Assembly: GCF_004103755.1 (NCBI RefSeq)
Contig: NZ_CP035283.1
Span: 186,001-250,000, forward strand
DNA: 64,000 nucleotides
Reading direction: 5' to 3'
Origin: Caproiciproducens sp. NJN-50
Lineage (GTDB): Bacteria > Bacillota > Clostridia > Oscillospirales > Acutalibacteraceae
This document shows, piece by piece, positions 15,733-23,032 of the stretch. Made by a program: the position numbers and the translations under genes. The notes under the pieces are model-generated. The model saw nothing but the letters and a program-made list of their open reading frames with translations, had not been told where the DNA came from and made no database searches. Numbering within the stretch: position 1 is the first letter of the stretch; every line of letters begins with the position of its first letter.

Positions 15733-15756
15733 ACGGAGCCAAAGGAGTGGTCCCAA

Positions 15757-16122
15757 TTGCTGAATGAAAAGATCCGGCAGCTTCGGCGCGAGCGGGGCAT
15801 GACCCAGAAAGAGCTGGCCCGGCGCCTCGGCGTTTCCCCGTCGGCCGTCGGCATGTACGAGCAGGGCCGGCGCGCGCCGGACAGCGCGCTTTTGCCGCGC
15901 CTTGCGTCGGTGTTGGAGTGCACTACCGACGAACTGCTGGGAACGGGATATTCCGGCGATGTTGGGGACGTCATCGACAGCTTTGCGCGCACGCTGGAAC
16001 GACAGCCGGGGCTGATGTTCAACGGCGCGCCCATCAGCCGCAGCGACCGGGAGAAGCTCGCGAATGCCATCCGTGTCGCCGCCGCTCTGTCTTCGCCGGA
16101 AAAGCACGCCGCGGGGAGGTAA
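15757..16122 (+). CDS. XRE-family transcriptional regulator
   Basis: A 121-residue repressor-type protein with an N-terminal XRE HTH (residues 1-60: IRQLRRERGMTQKELARRLG and VSPSAVGMYEQGRRAPD). The TTG at 15757 is used because AAGGAG lies 9 nt upstream and the promoter -10 box overlaps any earlier start. It is followed 2 bp later by an ImmA/IrrE-type peptidase gene. This gene order is that of the ImmR/ImmA immunity modules of mobile elements, in which the peptidase cleaves the repressor. No other mobile-element genes are nearby. Confidence 0.85.
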   Translation: MLNEKIRQLRRERGMTQKELARRLGVSPSAVGMYEQGRRAPDSALLPRLASVLECTTDELLGTGYSGDVGDVIDSFARTLERQPGLMFNGAPISRSDREKLANAIRVAAALSSPEKHAAGR

Positions 16123-16124
16123 AA

Positions 16125-16568
16125 ATGAACGGGATAGAAAAGCTGGCGCACCGCATCACCAAGCGGTTCGGGAGCAGTTCGCCTTTCTGCCTTTGCGACT
16201 GCATGGGCGTCCAGGTCCGCCGGCTGGACCTGCCGGAACGGGTGCGCGGGTTCTGTTTTCGCACGGAAGCCGGTCAGCCGATCATCGTTTTGCAGGAGAC
16301 CCTTTCCAAGACGGAAAGCGGATATTGCTGCGCGCACGAGCTGGGGCATCTTCTTCTTCACCCCGGGTTGAACGCGCAGGTCGTCTCCGACCTGACAAAT
16401 CTGTGCGCCCCGCGCTATGAGAGGGAAGCGGATCTTTTCGCGGCCTGTCTCCTGATTGATCCGAATTTTGAAGAGTGGAGCCAGACGTACAATCCGCTGA
16501 CGCAGGAGCAGATTGCCAGGCTGTCCGGCCTTCCCCGCAGGGTGGTCGGCCTCCGTTTTGAAAAATAA
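16125..16568 (+). CDS. ImmA/IrrE-family metallopeptidase
   Basis: A 147-residue protein with the zinc site HELGHLLLH (residues about 71-79) of the ImmA/IrrE peptidase fold and the distal glutamate in YEREADLFAACLLI. ATG at 16125 follows GGGGAGG. It probably cleaves the adjacent XRE repressor in response to a signal, by analogy with ImmA acting on ImmR. The frame has a plausible chromosomal codon bias, so the pair may be domesticated. Confidence 0.85.
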   Translation: MNGIEKLAHRITKRFGSSSPFCLCDCMGVQVRRLDLPERVRGFCFRTEAGQPIIVLQETLSKTESGYCCAHELGHLLLHPGLNAQVVSDLTNLCAPRYEREADLFAACLLIDPNFEEWSQTYNPLTQEQIARLSGLPRRVVGLRFEK

Positions 16569-16640
16569 ACGGATTCGATGAAGTCTATGTTCAAGCGCGG
16601 GAAACGGATGATATCAGAGCGGGCGGGGAGGGAAGCTGCT

Positions 16641-16964
16641 ATGAAAAAAATCCTACCGGTGCTCCTGGCGGCGTTTCTGCTGCTGTGCACCGGTTGCAAA
16701 ACAGCGTCGAAACCGGAACCGGACAGGATCGCTGGCGTCTGGAAGGATTCTTACGGCCTGACGGAATACCGGTTTAACCAAAACGGAACCATGAAGATCG
16801 AAGCGCTGAATTTCGGATCCTTTAAAGGGACCTACAGCATTCAGGGCTCGCAGATCACGATGCAGTACAAGATCGTGGTAAAGAATGTCAAGGAAACCTA
16901 TGATTATCGAATCGACGGGGACACCCTCTATTTGGACGATCAGGCGTTTAAGCGAAAAAAATAG
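16641..16964 (+). CDS. Small lipoprotein with lipocalin-like domain
   Basis: A 107-residue secreted lipoprotein: signal peptide with lipobox LCTGC (cysteine at residue about 19), then a small all-beta domain (AGVWKDSYGLTEYRFNQNGTM, GSFKGTYSIQGSQITMQY) of the DUF5640/lipocalin-like type. The ATG at 16641 is preceded by GGGGAGGGA. Function unknown. It lies 72 bp after the peptidase gene on the same strand and may be expressed with it. Confidence 0.7.
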   Translation: MKKILPVLLAAFLLLCTGCKTASKPEPDRIAGVWKDSYGLTEYRFNQNGTMKIEALNFGSFKGTYSIQGSQITMQYKIVVKNVKETYDYRIDGDTLYLDDQAFKRKK

Positions 16965-16999
16965 GACCCAGCCTGACGACAAGGCCGCGCGGACGCAAA

Positions 17000-17030
17000 A
17001 GTGCTTTGCAGTCTGCAAAGCACTCCGAAG
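17000..17030. terminator. Hairpin between convergent genes, probable terminator
   Basis: Perfect 11-bp arms AGTGCTTTGCA and TGCAAAGCACT around GTC, followed by a T-rich stretch on the plus side and by TTTTGC on the minus side. It separates the lipoprotein gene from tadA. Confidence 0.6.
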
Positions 17031-17034
17031 CCTT

Positions 17035-17484
17035 TTATTTTCTCAGTTCCCGGAAAAAATCGGTGAGTAAAGCGGAACATTCCGCCTCCAGCACTCCGCC
17101 GCGCAGTTCCGGCCTGTGATTGTACGGAAGTTCGAAAAGATTGACGACCGACCCGCAGGAGCCGGCCTTTGGGTCGTGTGCCCCGAACACGACGCGGCGC
17201 AGCCGCGCATTGACTGCGGCTCCCGCGCACATGGGGCACGGCTCCAGCGTGACGAACAGCTCGCACTGCCACAGCCGCCATCCGCCCAGCGCGCGGCAGG
17301 CCCCGCCGATCGCTTCCAGCTCCGCGTGGCAAAGGGCGTTTTTTCCGGCTTCCCGGCGGTTTCTTCCCGCCGCGACGATCACGCCTTCCCGCACGACAAC
17401 GGCGCCGACCGGGACCTCCCCCTCGGCGCCCGCTTCCCGTGCCAGCCGGATGGCCTCGCTCATAAAATCCTCATCGCTCCGCAT
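17035..17484 (-). CDS. tadA: tRNA adenosine(34) deaminase TadA
   Basis: Deaminates the wobble adenosine of tRNA-Arg(ACG) to inosine. The 149-residue protein has the zinc-site motifs CHAELEAIGG (H53, E55) and EPCPMCAGA (C83, C86), and the tail FELPYNHRPELRGGVLE typical of TadA, as opposed to cytosine deaminases. ATG at 17484 gives the usual N-terminus (DEDFMSEAIRLAREAG). It starts 5 bp after the CPBP gene stop and is probably translated from the same transcript. Confidence 0.93.
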   Translation of the reverse strand: MRSDEDFMSEAIRLAREAGAEGEVPVGAVVVREGVIVAAGRNRREAGKNALCHAELEAIGGACRALGGWRLWQCELFVTLEPCPMCAGAAVNARLRRVVFGAHDPKAGSCGSVVNLFELPYNHRPELRGGVLEAECSALLTDFFRELRK

Positions 17485-17489
17485 ATACT

Positions 17490-18512
17490 TTACGTACCTG
17501 CAAGGACATATACCGAAGTGACCACGGCGTAGATCGTGACCATGATGACGCCCGGGTTGGAAAACATCGCGCCCAGCTTCTGGGAAAAGCGGAGCGGTGA
17601 AGCGGGGCCGCCGAAGCTGAAAAAGCGCTTGTCCCGGAACAGCAGATAAAGAAGGGAAAGCAGGCCGAGCGCAAGCAGGACAACTGCCCTTTTGTCTCCC
17701 ACCGCCACGGCTTCCGCCTCGCCCCGGTACCGCTCGACCATCTGGATGGCAACCGCCGAGGCGTTGTTGACCGCGTGGACCAGGATGGCCGGAAGGAGGG
17801 AGTTGGTCCGGATCACGACGAATCCCAGAACAAGGCCGCACAGGAATGCGAAGACCGTCTGGGCCAGATTCCCGTGGTAGAGGCCGAACAGCGCCGCCGA
17901 AGCCACCACCGCGAATCCATCCCCGAAGCGGCGGAGCCCCTGCAGGATCATGCCGCGGAACATCATTTCCTCCACCATGGGAGGAATGACGACGACGCTC
18001 AGCACATAGAGGGCCAGCACGGCGGGATCGTCGTTCAGAGGCATGTCCGGAATCGTTCCGCTGAATCCCATGGCCTGTTCCAGGCTGACGATCATACTGG
18101 CCGGGAAATTGGCGAACATGCAGCCGGCGCTTCCCAGAAACACGCAGGCCAGGGTTTTGACCGCGCCCGCCCTTTCGAACGGGAGTCCCGCGGCGAGCGG
18201 AATCCTGCGCACGGCAAAATAGAACAGCACGGGGACGGAAATCCCCACCGCATAGCCCAAAGCGGAGATCAGGTAGTACAGTACGGGATTCAGCCCGCCG
18301 AAACTCGCGAAGGCGGGCTGATAGGGCTGCAGCATGCGAAAATAAAGGACGCCGCCGGTCGAAAGGACCGTGAGAAACACGGTCCCCAGAAACGCGGTCC
18401 AGCCGAGACGGTTGGCCTCCCTGCGGATCTGCCTCTTTTCTTCCTGCACGGCCAAATAATATCGCGGGTCCCCATAGAGCCCGAACGGGCCGTACGGCGC
18501 ATCATATCTCAT
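17490..18512 (-). CDS. CPBP-family intramembrane glutamic protease
   Basis: A 340-residue membrane protein with about eight hydrophobic segments. The CPBP/Abi active-site motifs are present: EEMMFRGMILQGL (EExxxR) near residue 186 and FGLYHGNLAQ (FxxxH) near residue 220, followed by the third motif HAVNNASAV near 268. These proteases process prenylated proteins or act in peptide immunity; the substrate here is unknown. ATG at 18512 with GGGAG upstream. It is the upstream member of a two-gene unit with tadA. Confidence 0.85.
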   Translation of the reverse strand: MRYDAPYGPFGLYGDPRYYLAVQEEKRQIRREANRLGWTAFLGTVFLTVLSTGGVLYFRMLQPYQPAFASFGGLNPVLYYLISALGYAVGISVPVLFYFAVRRIPLAAGLPFERAGAVKTLACVFLGSAGCMFANFPASMIVSLEQAMGFSGTIPDMPLNDDPAVLALYVLSVVVIPPMVEEMMFRGMILQGLRRFGDGFAVVASAALFGLYHGNLAQTVFAFLCGLVLGFVVIRTNSLLPAILVHAVNNASAVAIQMVERYRGEAEAVAVGDKRAVVLLALGLLSLLYLLFRDKRFFSFGGPASPLRFSQKLGAMFSNPGVIMVTIYAVVTSVYVLAGT

Positions 18513-18663
18513 AGAAAATCTCCCAAGGTATTTGTATTAATCCGAAGAAAAAACATTTCCCCGGATCTGTATCTGGATCTTCATTATATCACAAAGCCCG
18601 GATAATATCATTATGGGCATGTGAACTTTCATTCTCCCTCATCGAAATTTCATCCTGAAATTT

Positions 18664-18691
18664 TTGCCAAGAGCCCATTCTGCGGTATAAT
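18664..18691 (+). promoter_or_regulatory. Sigma-A promoter of the 56-residue ORF
   Basis: TTGCCA (18664-18669), 16 bp, TATAAT (18686-18691). It points at the small ORF starting at 18724, with GGGAGGAAA in between. Confidence 0.65.
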
Positions 18692-18723
18692 GATAGTATC
18701 CGCCGATCAAGGGAGGAAATGCT

Positions 18724-18894
18724 TTGGATGTAGAGGAGATAAAAAAGCTGGACAAGCGTATCCTGGAAATACAGAATCCGTTTGGAAATGGCTTCCCCGC
18801 GCTGAGAAAGGTTTTCGAAGAGACTGCGGAGAAAAATCAGTGCCCCGTGGCAGACGTTGTCCGGCGCTACCTGATCTGGAAATGGAGAAAATGA
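18724..18894 (+). CDS. Uncharacterised small protein, 56 residues
   Basis: TTG start preceded by GGGAGGAAA (18711-18719), its own promoter 30 bp upstream and a strong terminator downstream. The product is a charged helical protein beginning MDVEEIKKLDKRILEIQ, with a single Cys and a Trp-Lys-Trp-rich C-terminus (YLIWKWRK). No family recognised. The complete promoter-ribosome site-ORF-terminator unit is good evidence that it is expressed. Confidence 0.65.
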   Translation: MDVEEIKKLDKRILEIQNPFGNGFPALRKVFEETAEKNQCPVADVVRRYLIWKWRK

Positions 18895-18989
18895 GGGCGG
18901 ATAATTGCCGGAGCGGCCGGCCGCATGGGCGGAGGCTCCGGTTTCAGAATGGAGACAGTGCGTACAGCGCGGTGAGGGCAGTTTAAATG

Positions 18990-19028
18990 CAGAAGGCCGC
19001 AACCCTCTGGGGTTGCGGCCTTCTGTTT
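18990..19028. terminator. Strong hairpin terminator between the small ORF and tRNA-Arg
   Basis: Arms CAGAAGGCCGCAACCC and GGGTTGCGGCCTTCTG around a 3-4-nt loop, followed by TTT. It can also end the convergent tRNA transcript. Confidence 0.8.
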
Positions 19029-19030
19029 GG

Positions 19031-19104
19031 CGTCCCCGAGGCGATTTGAACGCCTGGCCTTCCGCTTAGGAGGCGGACGCTCTATCCAGCTGAGCTACGG
19101 AGAC
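19031..19104 (-). tRNA. tRNA-Arg (anticodon CCT)
   Basis: On the minus strand a complete cloverleaf: acceptor GTCTCCG/CGGGGAC, D-arm TAGCTCAGCTGGATAGAGC, anticodon arm TCCGC-CTCCTAA-GCGGA giving anticodon CCT (reads AGG), and T-arm with GTTCAAATC. 74 nt, no encoded CCA. Confidence 0.95.
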
Positions 19105-19160
19105 AGAAAGAATTGCCAGTCTGCCTGTTTTCACCGAAACCGCAGACGCAAATCTCAATT

Positions 19161-19189
19161 ATTATAAAACAGGCGGGCCGTTTTGTCAA
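19161..19189 (-). promoter_or_regulatory. Consensus sigma-A promoter of tRNA-Arg
   Basis: Minus strand TTGACA (19189-19184), 17 bp, TATAAT (19166-19161): a perfect consensus, as expected for a stable RNA gene. Confidence 0.9.
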
Positions 19190-19230
19190 TGGCCGCCTGA
19201 GAAGTATCTTTCAAAATTAGTCCTGTGCGG

Positions 19231-19259
19231 AAAAAATCCCCGGCAAAACGCTGCCGGGG
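19231..19259 (-). terminator. Terminator of the substrate-binding lipoprotein gene
   Basis: Minus strand CCCCGGCA...TGCCGGGG hairpin followed by ATTTTTT. Confidence 0.8.
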
Positions 19260-19273
19260 AAAATGTTTTGTTT

Positions 19274-20473
19274 CTAGCTGGTCCGTTTGACCGCGTCGGA
19301 GGAAAACATCTTTTTCAGCGTCGCCGGATCCGCAACTCCCGTGACCGTCATCCCGTTCAGGTACTGAAAATCCTTCACGGCCTGAGCGGTGGCCTCGGCG
19401 TAAAGCCCGGTGGGCTTGACGAACATATATCCCAGTTGCTCCAGGCGGTTCTGCATTTTCAGCACATCGTCGCTCTGCGTTCCGCTTTTCAGCGTCTGGT
19501 TCAGATTCAGATCCGTGCCGACCTGTGAAGCGGCAGAGGAGGACGGGGAAGACGAATCGGACGGTTCGGAAGACGAGACGCCCTGAAGCAGCTCCGGATG
19601 CACCGTCCCGGCCATAAAGCTGACCGCCTGGATCAGTTCCTCCCCCTGCAGGGTCATCATACCGGGATCCATCTCGTAGACCCGCTTCTCCTTGACCGCC
19701 GTCAGCTTGCCGTATTCCGCCGAAGCCTCCAGCTCCGCCTTGACGCCTTTCGCGCAGAAGATGTATTTCGGGTCGGCCGTCAGAAGGTCGGAAACCTTAA
19801 AGGTTCCGTCCTTTCCGCCGGAAGCGGAATTCGTCAGGCCGGCAGCCTCGACCAGATGCCCGGCGAGCATGTCGCCGGTGGCCGCGCTTCCCTTGGCGTC
19901 GTACAGATAGGCTGCGGTGACGGGAGTGTCGCTTTCGGGAATCGCGCGGGTAATGTCGTCGATGGTCTGGTAGATTCCGTCTGCGGTGTCCTTTCCCTGC
20001 TGATACCCTGTGCGCGCGCCCTTGAGGACGGAACCGACGTTGGAGTAAAGCCGTTCCAGGTCTTCCCGGCTTGTGGCGCCGCCCAGGGTCAGGACCGTCA
20101 GCCCCGCCTTTTCCATTGCCGACTTCTGTGATTCGGTCAGGGCATCCGCAAAGACGACGTCGGCCCCGAGGTCGTGGATTTTCTGCGCGTCGTCCGCCGT
20201 CACGACCGGCAGGACGGACAGGTCGCTCTGCGAGCAATCCGCGCTTCGTGCCTTCAGGCTGGCCTCGTATCCGACGGATAGAATCACGGAGGCAATGCTC
20301 GGCGAAAGAACCGCCGCCCCGGCGGGTTCCTTCTTGATGACCACGTCTCCGATTTTGGCGGGGTAGTCCTTGTCCCCGGCGCCGGAGGCAACATCGCTTG
20401 CGTGGCTGCAACCGGACAGGGAGGATATCGCAAGCATCGCGGTCAGGAATACGGCCAACAGTCTTTTTCCCAT
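19274..20473 (-). CDS. Periplasmic-binding-type lipoprotein with C-terminal peptidoglycan-binding domain
   Basis: A 399-residue exported lipoprotein. Signal peptide with lipobox LSGC (Cys about residue 21), then a TroA/BtuF-type helical-backbone binding domain (about 40-300; AAVLSPSIASVILSVGYE, LGADVVFADALTESQ, LTADPKYIFCAKG), a Ser/Pro linker near residue 310, and a C-terminal PG_binding_1 domain (about 335-395: VLKMQNRLEQLGYMF, GLYAEATAQAVKDFQ). Family members bind cobalamin, haem or siderophores for ABC uptake, but no permease or ATPase is next to it. The peptidoglycan-binding tail is not part of a normal uptake receptor and suggests anchoring in the wall or another job. ATG at 20473 follows AAAGGAGT. 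27 bp downstream of the DUF815 gene. Confidence 0.8.
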   Translation of the reverse strand: MGKRLLAVFLTAMLAISSLSGCSHASDVASGAGDKDYPAKIGDVVIKKEPAGAAVLSPSIASVILSVGYEASLKARSADCSQSDLSVLPVVTADDAQKIHDLGADVVFADALTESQKSAMEKAGLTVLTLGGATSREDLERLYSNVGSVLKGARTGYQQGKDTADGIYQTIDDITRAIPESDTPVTAAYLYDAKGSAATGDMLAGHLVEAAGLTNSASGGKDGTFKVSDLLTADPKYIFCAKGVKAELEASAEYGKLTAVKEKRVYEMDPGMMTLQGEELIQAVSFMAGTVHPELLQGVSSSEPSDSSSPSSSAASQVGTDLNLNQTLKSGTQSDDVLKMQNRLEQLGYMFVKPTGLYAEATAQAVKDFQYLNGMTVTGVADPATLKKMFSSDAVKRTS

Positions 20474-20499
20474 TTCTGACTCCTTTTCTTGTCTTAAGT

Positions 20500-21747
20500 T
20501 CACTCCGGCGCCCTGCCGCTGCGGATGCGCGCCTCAGCGGCGCGGATATACTGCTTCGCGCAGCGGGGCGAGCGCCCTCCGCGGCCGATCGCCCAGCGCT
20601 CGGCCCCCTCCTCAAGTTCTCTCATGTGGTTCCCAAGACCTCTGCGTTCCGCCAGAAGACGGACAATATCCAGGTATTCGTCCTTGCCGGGAAGGCTGAA
20701 CCGGATGGAGAGGCCGAACCGGTCCGCCAGCGAAAGGCTCTCCTGAATGGTGTCCCCCCGGTGGATCTCGTCGCCCTCCCGGTCTGAAAATGTCTCCCGA
20801 AGCAGATGCCTGCGGTTCGAAGTCGCGTAGATCAGCGTGTTTTCCGGCCTTGCCGCAAGGCCCCCCTCCAGAACCGCTTTCAGAGAGGCGTAGGTTTCAT
20901 CCTGCCGTGAAAACGACAGGTCGTCGATGAAGATGATGAACTTCATCGGCAGCTCCGCGATGCGGTCCGCCAGGACCGGAAAATCCGGCAGGGATTCCTT
21001 CGGCATTTCGATCATCCTCAGGCCTTTGGAATAATATGCGTTCAGGATCGCTTTGACGGTGGAAGACTTGCCCGTTCCCCGGTCGCCGTACAGCAGGCAG
21101 TTGTTCGCGGGGAGGCCCCGCAGGAACGCCAGTGTGTTGTCGATCGCCTCTCCGCGCTGCAGCTCGTAGCCCGTCAGCTCGGAAAGAGAGGTCGGGTCGG
21201 GGTGCAGCACGGGATGCAGCTCCCCGCCGCGCCAGATAAACGCCCGGAACCGCGCGTAAACGCCGCACCCGTTTTCACGGTGAAACCGGGCTGCCCGGTC
21301 CGCAAGCGGTCCGGAGCCGCCCCGAAGCGCGGCGGGCAGGTCTCCCGTTTCCCAGCGCGGCAGCCTCAGCGCGGGCAGATCGTCCGCGAAGCCGCACCCG
21401 GCGAGCAGCTGCTCCGGGGTGACGGACGCCGCCTGGAAAATGACGTCCAGGTCGCGCCCGGCCGCGGCATTCAGGACCTGAGGAATCTCCGCGCCGCGCG
21501 CCGCGGCCAGGGAAAATGCATTTTCGTCGCACAGGATTTCCTGCGCCAGGCAGCCGAGCAGGCCGCCGCTTCCGCCCTGCCCGCACAGGGCGGAAAAAAA
21601 GGCGCCCCACGCTTGTGCGAACGGTTCGCAGGAAAGGCCCGCCGCGTTCAGCAGGCGGCAGAGCGCGCGCGGCACCGGGCGTTCCAGAATTCCGCGGTAT
21701 ACGGAAAGGGAAGCCATGGAAAGCGCAAGGTTTCTGATCTGATTCAT
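20500..21747 (-). CDS. DUF815-family AAA ATPase
   Basis: A 415-residue protein. Residues about 190-400 carry a AAA-type ATPase with Walker A YGDRGTGKSSTVKA and Walker B FIIFIDDLSF, and the DUF815 landmarks NNCLLYGDRG, IYATSNRRHLL and SLADRFGLSI. The N-terminal 190 residues are divergent and rich in Ala/Leu/Gly. DUF815 proteins are widespread in Firmicutes without a defined role. Transcribed first from the TTGACA-18-TAAAAT promoter, with the lipoprotein gene behind it. Confidence 0.85.
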   Translation of the reverse strand: MNQIRNLALSMASLSVYRGILERPVPRALCRLLNAAGLSCEPFAQAWGAFFSALCGQGGSGGLLGCLAQEILCDENAFSLAAARGAEIPQVLNAAAGRDLDVIFQAASVTPEQLLAGCGFADDLPALRLPRWETGDLPAALRGGSGPLADRAARFHRENGCGVYARFRAFIWRGGELHPVLHPDPTSLSELTGYELQRGEAIDNTLAFLRGLPANNCLLYGDRGTGKSSTVKAILNAYYSKGLRMIEMPKESLPDFPVLADRIAELPMKFIIFIDDLSFSRQDETYASLKAVLEGGLAARPENTLIYATSNRRHLLRETFSDREGDEIHRGDTIQESLSLADRFGLSIRFSLPGKDEYLDIVRLLAERRGLGNHMRELEEGAERWAIGRGGRSPRCAKQYIRAAEARIRSGRAPE

Positions 21748-21816
21748 GGGGGCAACATCCTTTACCCGATCGGGACAGGCAGATTACAATCTGTAAAATC
21801 GGTTGATTTTTCATCT

Positions 21817-21846
21817 ATTTTACGCTGTTTTGTCGCCGGCTGTCAA
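21817..21846 (-). promoter_or_regulatory. Promoter of the DUF815-lipoprotein operon
   Basis: Minus strand TTGACA (21846-21841), 18 bp, TAAAAT (21822-21817). Confidence 0.65.
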
Positions 21847-21867
21847 GTTCGCGGGGAGAAATCCTGG

Positions 21868-21896
21868 TTGCGGACAGCTCTCAAAGACATTATAAT
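21868..21896 (+). promoter_or_regulatory. Promoter of the DUF6612-like lipoprotein gene
   Basis: TTGCGG (21868-21873), 17 bp, TATAAT (21891-21896). It is back to back with the minus-strand promoter at 21817-21846. Confidence 0.65.
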
Positions 21897-21934
21897 GGAA
21901 ACAGATTCCATGGAAACCTGAAGAGAGGTATAAA

Positions 21935-22759
21935 ATGAAACGAGTAAATCCCTTGTTTCCCGCGCTTCTTTTCCTCGCGGCCGCAGTTCTGTTCGGCGGC
22001 TGTTCGCATGGTCCGGACGCCGGCGTGCTCCTGCGCGAGGCGGAATCGAACGCGGACTCGATCCGGAGCTGTGACGCCGGCGTTGGTCAGGAACTGGTTT
22101 TTACGGCGGACGGCGCCCAGCACGCCGTTTCTTCTTCGAATCAAATCACTTATGCGGCGGAGCCGTTCGCGTTAAAATCGGTTCAGCAGACCCGGAACGA
22201 CGGCGCGGACAGCACCGGCGAAACCTACACGGTGACCGAAGACGGGAAGCTCTGGTTTTACTGCAGGCCGAACGGCACGTGGCAGAAGACCGGCGCGGGG
22301 AATCTCGACACCTCCCCCGCCGCCCAGGTGGACATTCTCCGGATGCTGAACAGCGCCGAGGATCAGAAATACGTGCGGGAAACGACGATGGATTCCCGAA
22401 AGGTACATAAAATCGAGCTGAGGCTCAGCGGCGAAATCCTGCGCCCGGCGGTGGAAACGATCGCGGCCGTCACGGGGATGTCGGACGGCTCCGGGACGGT
22501 GGTCCAGACCCTTCTCAACAGCGCTCCGGATCTGTACGGGTACTGTTATATTGACGCCGGCACAGGGCAGCTTGTGAAAATCGAGGCCGACCTGACCGAC
22601 GCGGCCAACCAGATTTTTCAGAAAATCGACGGAAGCAGCGTTTCCGTTCATGTAGTAAAATGCGAACTGTCGGGAAATATTTCCGACATTGGCTCCGCAT
22701 CCTCCGTCGTGCTTCCGGACGGCGCGAAGAACGCCGCATCCGTTCAGGCCTATGGCTGA
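21935..22759 (+). CDS. DUF6612-like lipoprotein
   Basis: A 274-residue exported lipoprotein with lipobox FGGC (Cys about 23). The mature part is built like the LolA/LppX-related DUF6612 family of Firmicutes: an N-terminal ESNADSIRSCDAGVGQEL segment, a strand-rich middle with ENGxxWFYC-like KLWFYCRPNGTWQKT, and a late YGYCYIDAGTGQLVKIEADLTD strand pair. Function unknown; some related folds carry lipids. Own promoter, own terminator. Confidence 0.65.
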   Translation: MKRVNPLFPALLFLAAAVLFGGCSHGPDAGVLLREAESNADSIRSCDAGVGQELVFTADGAQHAVSSSNQITYAAEPFALKSVQQTRNDGADSTGETYTVTEDGKLWFYCRPNGTWQKTGAGNLDTSPAAQVDILRMLNSAEDQKYVRETTMDSRKVHKIELRLSGEILRPAVETIAAVTGMSDGSGTVVQTLLNSAPDLYGYCYIDAGTGQLVKIEADLTDAANQIFQKIDGSSVSVHVVKCELSGNISDIGSASSVVLPDGAKNAASVQAYG

Positions 22760-22803
22760 CGATTTCCCTCTATGTGTGAATTCCCTTTCCTTTGTCCAAA
22801 AGC

Positions 22804-22836
22804 CTCCCGGCGCTGAATGAAAGCGCCGGGAGGTCT
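22804..22836 (+). terminator. Terminator of the DUF6612-like gene
   Basis: Arms CCTCCCGGCGCT and AGCGCCGGGAGG followed by TCTTTGTG. Confidence 0.7.
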
Positions 22837-22957
22837 TTGTGTGGGAGAATATAGGTACGCAGCTGATAATTTCAGCGTAATAATGATAAAAAATAGAACC
22901 GCGGAGGGATGCCGATCAGCATGGAATTCCTGCCTGTTTCACATTGTAACGATCAGG

Positions 22958-22986
22958 TTGAACGGCCCCGGACCATGTGCTATAAT
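22958..22986 (+). promoter_or_regulatory. Promoter of the PrpR-like regulator gene
   Basis: TTGAAC (22958-22963), 17 bp, TATAAT (22981-22986) with TGC before it (extended -10). A sigma-A type promoter. Confidence 0.75.
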
Positions 22987-23032
22987 ATGGCATATTGAAA
23001 CAGCTTTTATGCCGATTAAGGATGTTGATGCT

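Larger units (their letters stand above)
15513..15756. other. Intergenic control region between the sigma-4-like operon and the XRE/ImmA pair
   Basis: Holds a short inverted repeat ACGCCG-N12-CGGCGT near 15560-15583 (upstream of the minus-strand operon), the LexA-like box at 15633 and the plus-strand promoter at 15704-15732. Confidence 0.45.

Noticed and set aside
15721..15756. Earlier GTG start of the XRE gene at 15721
   Set aside because: It overlaps the -10 box of a strong promoter; the TTG at 15757 has AAGGAG at ideal spacing.
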